Positions 12,701 to 24,700 of a DNA stretch of 64,000 nucleotides are shown here, in pieces. Both the position numbers and the translations under genes were made by a program. Positions within the stretch are counted from its first letter, which is position 1; every line of letters starts with the position of its first letter. The notes beneath the pieces are model-generated. The model was not told where the DNA came from. It saw only the letters and a program-made list of their open reading frames with translations, and searched no databases. The stretch comes from Effrenium voratum (taxonomy: Eukaryota; Sar; Dinophyceae; Suessiales; Symbiodiniaceae): assembly GCA_963377175.1 (NCBI GenBank), contig CAUJNA010000170.1:1-64000 (forward strand). The letters run 5' to 3'.

Positions 12701-15700
12701 TGTCGCACACATGTACGCATGCCTGGCACATGGTAAGCACACTCGCCCACGCGCATGTCGCTCAAATGCGCGCATGCCTGCCACGCGCGTGTCGCTCAAA
12801 TGCGCTCATGCCTTGGTTGTTGGTTGCTTCTTGTTTCTTGTTGGTTGTCTCTTGTTGGTTGTTGGTTATGGGTTGTGGTTTTGGTTGGTGGGATATCTTG
12901 AAGTACCGTTGAGAACCGCGTTGATACCCCTTGCTAGTGTTGAAGCCGACTTTTCGTTTTGGCCCCTTCAAGAACCAAGCGTTCCGCTGGGGCGAAAGTG
13001 CGATGGAAGACCATTTCATGAACGGGCCATCATTTTCATACTCGTGAAAACAAAGGTTTGAAATCACCTGATTTCAGCCGACAACCCTTGTCGGGGCGGC
13101 TGGACAGCCCTTGTCTTGCTTCAATAGGTGTTCTCAGTGGGTCGCCGGGCACGGTTCATGATTGTGGCCTTGATGTTTTTAATTTGTCTATAGATGTGTA
13201 ATGTGTTTCGGGGACCTTAAAAGCCAGCCAAAAGGGGTAGACACGTCCAACGGCCTAAATGAAAGAAAGGAGCGCCAAGGGTGAAGCGAACGGGGAGTCA
13301 AACCTTTGTAATTTTGGAGAGGTCCCTCAAGAATAGACGACCCAAATGGCCAAGTTTTTGTTGGGTGGGGATCCTCTCAGTCCGAAGCCCAAGGCAAGGA
13401 GCTGCTCTTTTACGCCGCCCCTCGGCCGGAAACTCCGTTCGCGCTGCTCCTCGAAGTGCGCGGGGTAATGTGAAAACGGATTTGGTCATCAGAAGTGATC
13501 CTGTGTAGTTTTTCGCCCCTTGAGACAAGCCTCCCCACGTTTACAAGAAGGCGCCTGACGGGGGGTCTTGCTCGGCACTGGTTTCTACGACCCGAAAACT
13601 TTGAGAAGATTCCTCGAGAAACGGGGCCTGGAGGGATGACAGGTTGCAGGCCCAGCCTAATGGCAACCCCGGATTTATAAACCCCTGGTTGATTAATAGG
13701 GGGGGGGTCCCCTTTTAGTGGGGATTCATCACTTTTGGAGGGAGCACCCCCCTAATAGTGGGACGGGTTTATTAATCCTGGGTCAACATTAAGCTTCCAT
13801 TTGCTGAAATAGATGCGTTTCTTCGCTTGTTGGTGCTTAAGGAAATGGAAGAAAGTCAATTGACGAAATTGCAAAAACAACTTCTCGGGTCCTCTGCGAG
13901 AGATAAGCGTCGCAACCGTTGCGGTCGACCAACCACCCAAGGGCCAAGTGGGCGAGTTCGTAGCCAGGCTTTTTTTTTCTCGTGTCCATGAAAAGGCCAT
14001 CCAAAAGCGCGAGTTTCTTATGTCAAGGGTACTCATCAGAAAAACCACCCCTTGTGGCTTCCTTTCAGGGAATCGCAAAAGGTTCATTCCCAACACCCGG
14101 ACTCGGTCATTCCCTACCTATCGCACCAGCGAGTTTTGCCGTGAAGTTGTGGACAAACCGCTGAATTTCAGGTAGCCCTTGGTTGATGCTTGTCATTTGG
14201 GTTTCTCAAAAGTAGGACATGGGTTTGTCTCAAAACGGGTGTGGGCCCCCCGAAATGGCGCAACGGTGTTCCTCCTGTTTCCCTTCACTTTCAAACTACC
14301 TGAAAAGGGTACCGGCTCCAAAAGGACGAGCCCAGATGGGACTATGGAAGGTTCCATGAACGGGTTTTTGTTGGGATTTGAAGGCGGGAAGCCATGAGAG
14401 CTGCTTGACTCCGGATACATCATTCACGGGGATATAGTGGATGCCCTAAGTAGTACAAGCCAACCATTCCAAACCACAAGCCATGGCAAAATTACAGTAC
14501 ATTCGACGGGGTTTATCCGCTTCCCCTGCTTTGCAATTTACTGGGCATCCGCCGTATCTTGTTCCCCAGCGACTGGTTCGGCTTCCCATCCGATGGGGCT
14601 GGGACAGACAAACGCTTCGGGAGCGGTTTCGGGCTTCAACTCCGATTGTCCGGGCGCTGAATTTCGGCCAGTGCGTTTCGTGGCGCCCCCATTGTTCCCC
14701 GTTTTGTTTGAAATGTCTCTGGTCTCCCTCAAACATGACCATGAACCGAAGGCGTCCTGAGTCCCCCCTTGTGGGTGGTGTGTTTCCTCTAAATCAAACA
14801 CCGTCGATACTGAGGTGTCTTAATGGGTCTGGGGTTGACAATATCTTACCTTTCACTCTTGTGGTCCATTGAGCTCAGCAAAAGCCATGAGAGTCATGGG
14901 ATCCAATCCTTCATGGTTGTTGTTGCGAAACATTTTACATTTTTGTGGTTTAGTAGGAAACTCCCACTTAACTGCTAACATACAAAGTGTTGCTCCCCCA
15001 GCGTCAACCAAGCGACTTATTTCGGGTGTTGGAATCACTTTTGCTGGGTGGTTTTCAGAGCCATCCGAACCCCCAAAGTTTGTTTCATATTTTGTTGAGT
15101 TTCCACTAAGCCACAGAGTTTGACAGGGCTCCTTAAAGGATACTTTTTGCAACCATTTGAAACATGTGGCTTTTGCCACCAAAATAAAGGGCCGGGACAC
15201 CACCATTTACAAGGCAATGTTCAGGTGTATAATGTAAGGATCCCTGTTTAAATCCTTTAGCTGAACCTCTTTCATTTTAAAGCCAGTGGCGAGACAATGG
15301 TCACAAGAGCTCGGAACAGTCAAGGAACTTTGGCTGAGCGAGAACATGTAGCCGTGGATCGAAATCACTCTTGGTGGTTCCCAGCCATGGATGCACAGGT
15401 CCCTCCCAGGTTTTGTTTTCTGAGACCGGTGGATGTTCTAGATTGTTCCTTTGGTTTCCTCCCCTGCTTTCCCCAGAAACCTGAGGAGCCCGTCCCAACC
15501 CAGGATCAACACATCCGATCAACATCCACTTCAGAAGCCCCCACTCAACATCCAATCCCGAATCAAAACCGACAAACGAGCCAAACCGATTTTGGGAAGT
15601 AAAGCAACAAGCCAATCACAAAGTTCTACTGGTGGCTTCCCCATTCTTTCCAGGCATCCTTCTTTCTAGAAAACCACCCAAAACCGTGGGGAAACGGCTG

Positions 15701-18700
15701 GTTTTTGAAAAGAACCCTGGTTGAAAAGAATGGGAAAGGAGTCAACCCCTGGAGTTCTGGGAGCCAAGGGCTGGCTGGGTCAGCTTTTGGAACATTTCTT
15801 GTTGTACAGTTTTTGCTTGAGTTGTACTGTTGCTCATCCATCTTCTGTTTCCCCCCAGTAATGTCGTTGTGTTGTCGCTGCTGCTGCCCCGCTTGCTTTC
15901 TGCGCGCTTGCGGATCCACAACCAGCTGGAGTCAATTGAAAAAACACGTCATGGTGCACTTTCTAGTCCAATATCTCTCATGTGGCGAGCTTCCCGGTTT
16001 CGCCGTCCGTAACCGCAGGGCACGACACAGAACAGGAGGACAGCTAGAACACAGGACAAGACTTGCAGCGCAGCAGCTGTAGTCAAAGGGGGCGCTCGTG
16101 GCGGCAGTGTCAAGGCCAGCAGCAAGGCCAGGCGGAATGAGGCAAATGGCCGGTTCCTGCCTCGGCAGAGCCGCCACAGGACCTGGCGCAGGCTGCCGCC
16201 CAGCATCGCCCAATTCGAGTGCCTTCTAGGACAGCTCCATGAAGGTCAAGAGGCGAAGCTTCGGCGCAAGTGCTCAGCAATTTTACGTTTTAATGCGCTA
16301 GCCAAGCAAGCGCCGACGTCCCAAGCCTACAAACCAAGCAGGCAGGCAGGCCTCCAGGCCAAGCAGGCAGGCCCAGGAGAAGATCGTCAGAGTGATAAAT
16401 GGAACTCGCTTCTGCCACGTGGACCGCTACAAGGACAGAGTGTCAATAGAGGTGCGCGAGGCCATGAGTTGGAAGCGCCAGTTATTTGAGCGCGCCGTGG
16501 CCATCAGCTTGGCAGTGAGATATTCTCAGAGCCCTCAAAGCACGGCAGCGGAGCTGGCCAAGGTTCGATCTGGCCCTGGCCCAGAGCCGTGGTCAAGCAC
16601 TGGCGAGCACGCGCCTACAGGCAAACTGCCTTCAAGAAAGCTGATCTGGGAGGTGTGCTGAAAGTGGCAACGGCCTTGTTGCAGACACTGGGCTGCAAGC
16701 CGTGTGTTGTTTGGGGGGGGGCGGGGCTTTGCTTGCTTGCTTGAAGTTACCTAAGGAAGCAGCACTTCAAGTCCTTTGATGCTTCAGAAGATTTCCTAGA
16801 GTGTGCGATGAGCAAGCGCAGTGGCAGCGACTTGCTTCGGCCAGCAACTTTATGTGCGTGTTTTTCTCGCAGGTCATGCAGCCACTGTGGTTCCACTCAT
16901 TCCCTGCCCAGGCAAATTGGACACTTCGCTGCGCCAGGCGGCGCTCGACATTTGCTGCCCGACCTCGATTTGCAAAGTTGCGGGCACCAGCTTTGTGACG
17001 ACAACCAGATGTTCCACAGAGGCAGGGCAAAATTGGCCAGCGCAAGGGGCCAATCCCTCAAGATTTGGCGTAGTTTTCTTGGCAGGGTCTGGGACTTTCT
17101 CTGAGGCGGCTCTTGTCGAACATCCTTGGTTCTGCGCTGGGCGTCAGGTACCTCGAAGCCAGCCAGACTGAGACGATCCACAACCGCGCTGCGGCACCTT
17201 GCCGCTGGATGCTGGGACGTGCTGATGCCAGGCTGGCTGGCTTGTCGTGTTAAATCGTGTGTGTGTGTGTGTGACCGCTGCGGCGCGAGACCGGCAGCGG
17301 TGGCAAAAAGCTCCAGAACACGCTGAAGAAGGCAGCGACGCTGCCCTCGAAGAGATGCTCGGCCTTGGTGTGGCAGTTCATGAAGCTTGCAATAGGCATT
17401 TGGCACCCACACTGTTTCGCAGCCATTGAATGGTGCGCCCCGCGCGGACTTCCGGGGGGACTTTGCTCATTTTGTGAGCGCAAGCCTCTGCGGACTTTTT
17501 GCTTGGTCGACTGTAAAAATAGCTGCTTTTTTGCGAGCAACGAGAAACTAGCTAACGAGGAACTGCCAAGACTAGGGAGCCGGCGACTATACTTCATTGA
17601 CCAAGCTTCTTTCTGCAAGAAGACCAATGAACGGACAAACAAGTTGACCGCCCAGCTGGCGAGCGTGCTCTGTCGCAGTGGCAAAACAACATTCACTTGC
17701 GTTGCGCAGGAAGGCTCTCAAACTTGGCTGCTCCTTGTTTTGAAACTTCCGCTCTCGGAAAAAAAGCCTACTTGCGCGCGTAACGCGAGAATTTGGGAAT
17801 AGAAGCAGGGTAGACCTGCGCGTGTGTCTTGGAGCGGTGTGTCACATCAAGGGCTCCCTGGGTAAGCTCCCCCTCGTGCTACAGAAGCTGTTGTTAGCAA
17901 GTGGCCTGGCTCTTTGGTTTGAAGATGTTCGTAAGGTTTTTTTAGGCCACTTGTTATTTTTCACTTTGCTTTGCTGCTTGAGCTCTGTGCTGTTCGGCTC
18001 GGCCAGATTGTCTTGTTGTTAGCCAGTGGCCTGACTCTTTGGTTTCAAGACGTTTGCGGGGCCTTCCAGGCCACTTGTTGTTGTTGACCAGGGTTTCGGA
18101 GAGTTGCCAACGAAGGGAGCGCGGAAATGGAGTTGCAAAGGTTTCGCGAAGACATGCCCTCTTTCACAAGAAGGTATACTGATCAATGCAAATTTGGAAA
18201 GCCCCACAACCTGCGTCCATAGTTTTTGTTTCTCATACATTTGAGTGGGTTTGGCAAGGGCGGGATTTCTCTTTTTCGGATTTGGCGGTCTATGGAAGTC
18301 AGAACGCATTGCAGGCTTGCACCTGCACCTTTCATCCCGAGGACAGGTACGGGAGCAGTGCGAACCACTGCCAGGTGTGTGGTAGCCACTTGGCGAGCTT
18401 CTGGCCCCCCCATTCAGGATTTGTCACGCGCGCAAGGCCCTGACACAGCAGCGTTCCATTCCTGAACTGAACCTGGAAGTGCTGCTAGTCAAAGAAAATC
18501 AGCGTGCAGGGGTCGCAGTGAGCCGCATTTGCTGCTTTAGATGCAAGAAGGCTTGCCGGCAAACAGTTTGCAGCCAGACATTGGGTCTTTGGTCACGTCG
18601 TGTCTCTTTAGTAGCCGCTGCGTCGCTTAGGAAGGCCGACTGACTGAGAACCCAGCAGCCTCCTCACTTCGGCCACCGCGTGGCAAATCCAATTCGGCTC

Positions 18701-21700
18701 TTGGTTGGGGTGTACAGGCAGGCCGCGAGGGACTGCTGCAGCCCATGCATGGAGTCACCAGAAGCCGCCTGGCCTTTCCAACAGATGTAGCCCCAGTTGT
18801 AGAATGGCCAATCATCATCCATTGGAAGCCCCCGCGTTGTCGGAGCACCAACTTGAATCAATCAACTTTGAAGAAGGCTCGTCGGAGATTGACTGTGTTG
18901 AGCCTGGCGAGGAAGGCTCAGTCGCGACGCATGACTCAAGATTCAGCGTGTGGCCCACCTACGCTTTTTCAAAATTTCATGCCCGCTGGGAAGATTTTTA
19001 CATAATATTCGAAAGCACTCAATCAACGATTTGCATGCCGTGGGCGCTGTGAGTTTAGAGCCTGGATGCTGGTGGACGTTCTAACCCAAACGTTGCTCCC
19101 AGTTGCAAAATTGTTGCACGCAGAAGGCCTATTATCTATTTGCAGCCCCCTTGGAACATCAACCGTTTGGTTCCCCTGGGCTCACAGAGGCTCTTTGCTC
19201 TTATGGGGCTCGTCATGCTCTGTTCTTTCTTCTTTTTTTTTTTCGCAGCTTCGTGCCAAGCTTTACACCATCGTTGGATGCGCTCAGCATGCCCTGTCGT
19301 GAGCAAGCAAGAAACACTTTTTGCGCGGCCCATGCCCCATGAGTTCTGGACCTTCCAAGCCCATTCTTTGGAGTTGTAGAATTGTTGCACGTGGAAAGGC
19401 CGATGGTCTCCCCGCGATGTTGGCCAACTTGCAACAAGCAGCTAAGCAACTTTGAAGAAGGCTCATGTGGGGTCCCTTCTTGATGCGATGCCGGCGTGTG
19501 TGGCATGGCCGACAAACCCTTTCTTATGATATTATGACTGGCTGGCTCAGTTGCGGATTCGAGTTTCGTCCCACGTGATGCGCCATAACAGGCCGTGGAA
19601 AACTGATCCCACGTCCATCCGCGCGCCCTTGCTTGGTGATGCCGCTGGGCTTTCAGGTGCCGGAGTGTTGATGCGAGCCAAGAGTCTGAAGATGGCCACT
19701 GGACTGGAAGTCTTGAGCAGAAACGCGTTGCTGCCACTGTAAAGAAACGCTCTGAAGATAATTCCATGTATTGAGCGAAGCATTGGCCAGGCAGCTGCTT
19801 TGCGTGAAATGTAGACCCCTTCTTCTTGGTTAGTGCGTTTGAGGGCCCGTGCCCGTTTGCGATTACGTAGCTGCTCCTCCCACTCTTCACTGATAGACCT
19901 AACTGCCTGGCAACCCTGTCCTTGAGGATGTGCAAGAAGCGCAGGGCTCTTCGGTTGGTTGGCTGCGCATGGCGAGCTTTCCTCGGCTCTGGTTTTTGGC
20001 GACTTCGCTTCGTAGTGTTGATACGTTGATACGCGGGGCTGACATGCAGGCGTGCTGTTTCTGATTTAGTGACGCCTGCGTGTAGCCTGATAGTTGGGTA
20101 CGCCAAGACACGAGCTCGCGCAGGAGTGGATTCGCACAATGCCCTGCGTCTTTCCTGGTGCCTTTGTATCACGCTCTGGCCAGCCTCGCAAAGGTCGTCA
20201 TGTCGACTGTCAGGCCCCGGGCCCGAGAAGCAGAACTTTAGCTTACACCGCTGCTGCTGCCGCGCGAGCGAAGAGTGCACACCTGCTCCTAGCGCGTAGT
20301 ACTAGTAAGCAGCGCCGCGCGTGAATTGGCTACTTCTGCTGGTCCTAAGCTTCACTGAGAAAAGGGGGTACCCAACGCAGGCAGCGCTACAAAATGAATG
20401 CTTTTGGGCGCTTCAGTGATTGCCCTCTTGCAAGCCTTGCGAGGTCGCCTGTGCGGTGCAAGGGCTTCCAAAACACGCCTCTCAAACAATGCCAGTTCGT
20501 TTGCACGGTCTGCTCGCGCACTGGCAAGCCGCTTACCGAGGTGCTTGAAGCCAACTTACCAGCCCGCCCGCCAACTCAGGCAGTAGTGCTGCGCACCCCA
20601 TGTAAGTCAACAAGCAGCCAGCGCGAAGGCCCCACTGTTCTTTTACCGAAATGCGTGCGCTTTACACAAGCATTTCGCTGCGCTGAGATTCATGACGGTC
20701 ACGTCGCTATGGCAGCAGGACGGCACGCGTTGTTCGCGTGACCAACAGCTTGCGCAATATGTGCTGCTACGTGCGTCCCACGCATCGCAGAGACAAGTAA
20801 GGCCACAACATATTCTACACACCGTAGGTGAGAAGTTACGGAATTCACACTGCTGTTAGGCTATGGACGCCACGCGCACGCAGACGCACAACCAACATGG
20901 CCGCAGGCCGGCAGGCCAGCAGGCCAGGGCCAAAGCCAAGGCAAAGGCGAAGGAGGAAGTTCGCGTAGACATGCGTGACAAGGTCTGGCCGTGGGCGCTT
21001 TTCAAGGGCTTCGTCGGCTGCTTATCTTAGGCAAGTTTGCCTCAGGGTCAGAGTGAGACAGTCGAAGCCTGGCGGCAAAGGGCCTTGCCAGCCATAGGTA
21101 GATGTGGCTGTGCCCTGAGACACCAGGTTTTGATTCGTGGGTCTAAGCATTGAAGCTGAGGGGCAGCGGGAAAAGGCGCAGCGCGTGCACAGCAACATGA
21201 TAGTTGCGATAGTTCTCCTGGGACTGTATGGGGGCACGAAATGTACAGCCTTGAGCATTCTCATTGACCCCGGCGAAGATAGCTGCGTGGATGGGCCACA
21301 GGCTTGGCAGGCTGCCAAGCCCTGAGCTTGCATGCGCAGATATCATTTCACCCTCAAATTCCTTCAAATTTGCCGCTATCTCCCTCAACTTGTTTTTGGT
21401 TGAAGCTTCTTCCGGCTGCGCTTCGGAAGCATGTAAGGCGACAAGGGGCGAGGCGAGGTCCTCGTGCCAGAGATGCATCCCTGATGCTGCCTCTGCTTTG
21501 CCCTGATGCTGCCTTTGCTTTGCCTAAATGCAAATTTGGCTAAAAATTTTGGCCCCAGCCCAATGACTTACCCAGCTGGTTGAAAAGAATGGAAATGGAA
21601 CCAACCCCTAGAACAATGGAGGGGGTGGGGCTCGTCCAGTCCACCAGAAACGAAGCGCGGACCCCGACTTTAGGTCATGGTCATGGGCGTCCTGGAGATG

Positions 21701-24700
21701 GTCCTGGGAGTGCTCCAAGTGGGCACGCTGGTGCCTTTGGCGGGGTTTTGCGAAGCTTTTTCACAATAGGTGCCATAGCCTCTTTTTTTGTTTGTTGGGT
21801 TAGTGTGATTCAAAATAGAAAGGATCCACTGGTTTAGATGGGTTTTATTCTATTTTCCAGGGAATCCCATCTATTTAACCAAAAAGACACCTATGTTTTT
21901 CACTTGCTGCCAGACTGATCACCTCGCGGTTCCCAGCTTTCTCCGACTTTGTTGCTGCGCAGTGGGAGGGGCCGAAGGCATATGGCAGTGGGTCAAAAGC
22001 AATGGTTCCATCTTGGTTGGTAGGTGAATTCACCACACATTTTAGAACCTATTTTAGTGGTTGGATTGGGTCCCGTTCGCTGGGGGTACGGGCTTTGGAT
22101 TTTGAAAAGCCCATGACCACATCCCACTAGCAGCTTAGCTTTAGGGATCAAGCCACCGAAGTTGGCCAAGTTTGCCCTTTTGCCCTGGGTCTCCTCCATG
22201 TCCCTTTCAAACAGCAAACAGTGGGCTGCGTTTGCCAGGCCGAAAAAACCCGGGCTGCTTCGAAGCGTTCCTAGAAGAGGATTTCTCAAGGGTAAAGAAT
22301 TGGATTGGCAAGTCATTTCATCAAAACACGGGTAGATGAAGGTTAGTATGGCACGATCCCAACCATAAATAGCTGCGGCCGCCTTCTTAGTTCTTTACAT
22401 GGTCAATTTGTGTTCCGGGTTCTGATTTTGACTCATTTCACTTTGAGAACCAAATGGACAACCATCATTTCCGGGCCCTGCTTTGACAGGTACCGATTTC
22501 TTGGATTTCTGAAAATCGTGAGACTAAGCCTTTGGGAACCCGACAGCATCCTGTCGACGAAAGGAGGCGCAATGTTTCTCGCAGGTTTTGGTTGCCCCGC
22601 ATTTTTAAGCAATGCTCCTTTCAGTCCATATATACACAAGAGATATAATGTACACGAGAGATATGATGTACACACTTCATACAAGCCATTTCTTTGCCCC
22701 CTGGGCCGATTTCCGGAAAGAGAATGTGGCACAGGATGAATGGTAGGGGTCCCGGGTCTCCCATCCGCGGGTACTTCCCCTTCCAGGGATCCTTCTGTGA
22801 CAAAACTCCCAAACGGCTTCCTCACAGAACCAGACTAGTGGAAGAGGTACAAAAACCAAACAAAAGAGAAGAAAGACAAGGCACGATCAATCGTTTCATC
22901 GCTTCCCCAAAGACCACCAAGGCTTTGCTGGGGCGGGGCAGGAGGGTTTAGGGCCCCGAGGCTGTTGGGGATGGGCGTATTGTTTCCATCACGCGCTGGA
23001 ACAGGTGGGATCCCTTTTTCGGAGCCCTGTATGGACTGTCCTCTTTGGGTTTGTTAGGATAGAAACAGACGGGTTCCACCGGGATAATTGAAATTGGCTT
23101 GATGCCATCCATTTGCCAGGAAATCAGGACGCGTATGCCTGTGTTTGGCTTTCCCTTGGTTCACAATCACTGAACCAGGGTCCAAAGTAGTTCCGCCTGC
23201 CCGAAGCAAAAGAGGAACAAGCTCCCCAGTAGTGCCCTTCCTCACCCCTTTTTTGGTTGGGAGGGTTCCCCTACTAAAATCGATTACCGAAAAAAATGGT
23301 ACCCTTCCAACTTCTCTACTGGAGGACCTGGTAGAAATAGATGGATTCCACTGTGTCAGATTGGCTTCATCCCATTTACCAGGGCCCTCGATTTTTTCCG
23401 AAAGGTCACCCCTGGTTCCAGGGGCCTTTTCATGGTTGTCCTTGGGAAAGATGTTACAGTTTTGCTTATTATGGCTTAGTGGTTGAAATCCAACCACTTG
23501 CTAACATGTTAATTATCGCTCCCCTTTCAACGTCAACCAAGTTTTTGTTGGTCGCCCGGAATGGCGGGTTTTCAACGAGGGCGGCAGTTTCGGGCCGCTA
23601 TATAGGTGAAGCTCATCCCGGTGCCGGTGATGATCGGGTTCTGCAACGGCCTGGCGCTGGTCATCGGGCTCGCACAGTTCTCCAACTTCAAGGCGCGGGG
23701 TGTAGTTCCCATGTGTTTGTTTGTTGTTTGTTTGTTTGTTTGTTTGTTTGTTTGTTTGTTTGTTTGTTGTTTGTTTGTTTGTTTGTTTGTTGTTGTTGTT
23801 TTTTTCTCCCCTTTTTGGGTTTTGTTTGTTTGGTTTGTTTTGGTGTTTCTCTCTTTTTCTTTTTTTTGGGGGATGTTGTGCCCAAAGTTTTTGTTTGGGG
23901 GGGGGGAGATATTTTGTGCCAGAAAATGCTGAAATCTATAGAGTTTATGGTCTGTTTTTTGTCTTGAAGGGAGTCTATTACAACTGTGTTTGTCTCTTTT
24001 TCTTGGGAGGGGAGCGGGGGAATTTAAGAACCCGGACTCACTCCCTGAGTTCATGTACTTTATACTTTTGGGGTTTGGTCCATTTGTTTTGTCAATCCAC
24101 TCAGGCAGTGAGTCCCAGGTCGTGGTGGGGCGGAATGTTGAGCCCGTTCGCCCGCTTGCTGTTATTCATTTATTTTGTTTTATTTTTTGGGGGGTCATTT
24201 TGTTATTTTATTTTTTAAGGGGGGGGTCGTGTTTTTTTTTTTTGGGGGGGGGGGTCATGTTTTTTTTTAAAAAAAATATTATTATTAGGGGGGTCAAGTT
24301 TTTCTTTTTTTAGGGGGATCATGGAATTCAGTCACATTTTCGGGTTGGACCATTTTGGCAGACTAAAAGTTCAGGAGCTGGCCGATCCACTCAGGAAGCG
24401 AGAAGGCGCAGTTCCCCCCACCTTTCTGTGTCTTTTGTTTTTGGTGGGGGGAAATTTGGTGCCTGAGAGGTGTCCACCTTTTGACCAAGAGTTTGTTGGT
24501 TTTTTCATGGTGCATGTTTAATGAGAGGGATATGTTCATGTCCTGTTGGCAAGTCAGAATGTGCGGCAAAGAAGCCATGGCCTCTTTATACCAAGGCTTC
24601 AACCGCTGGTTTCTTGTTAAACCACAATTGTTTAAACACACCTCCATTTGGTTTCACTTTGTTTTTGGGGGCATGTACTTTTATCATAGCATGTTTCATG

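Larger units (their letters stand above)
10782..13393 (+). other. intron 4 (2.6 kb)
   Basis: GA donor, AG|G acceptor. Includes a degenerate GGTTGGTTGG/CTGGCTGG stretch (11935-12065), a 20-bp exact tandem duplication (12541-12580), a minisatellite (12688-12815) and a TTGGTTG-rich run (12815-12890). Confidence 0.7.
13417..21673 (+). other. intron 5 (8.3 kb) with remnants
   Basis: GC donor, AG|G acceptor. Contains dispersed repeats at 14912-15012 and 15123-15245, an inverted-type repeat near 13680-13790, a GT run at 17261-17273, and a 65-bp direct duplication (17891-17955 and 18016-18080). The part from about 15.9 to 21.5 kb is GC-richer and contains short open stretches, for example a cysteine-rich frame at 17365-17802 and another at 16392-16661. 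I recognise none of these; they may be decayed mobile elements. Confidence 0.55.
21731..23605 (+). other. intron 6 (1.9 kb)
   Basis: GT donor, AG|G acceptor. Holds dispersed repeats at 23221-23331 (family B) and 23431-23541 (family C). Confidence 0.7.

Noticed and set aside
12688..12815. CRISPR-like array of about 34-bp units
   Set aside because: The units are contiguous and imperfect, without unique spacers: a minisatellite.
17365..17802. 145-codon cysteine-containing frame
   Set aside because: No family match by eye and no support at its ends; kept only as a possible remnant in intron 5.
19213..20280. 355-codon frame on the minus strand
   Set aside because: No recognisable domain, composition typical of antisense reading of GC-rich sequence, and it lies within intron 5. 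A degraded gene cannot be fully excluded.
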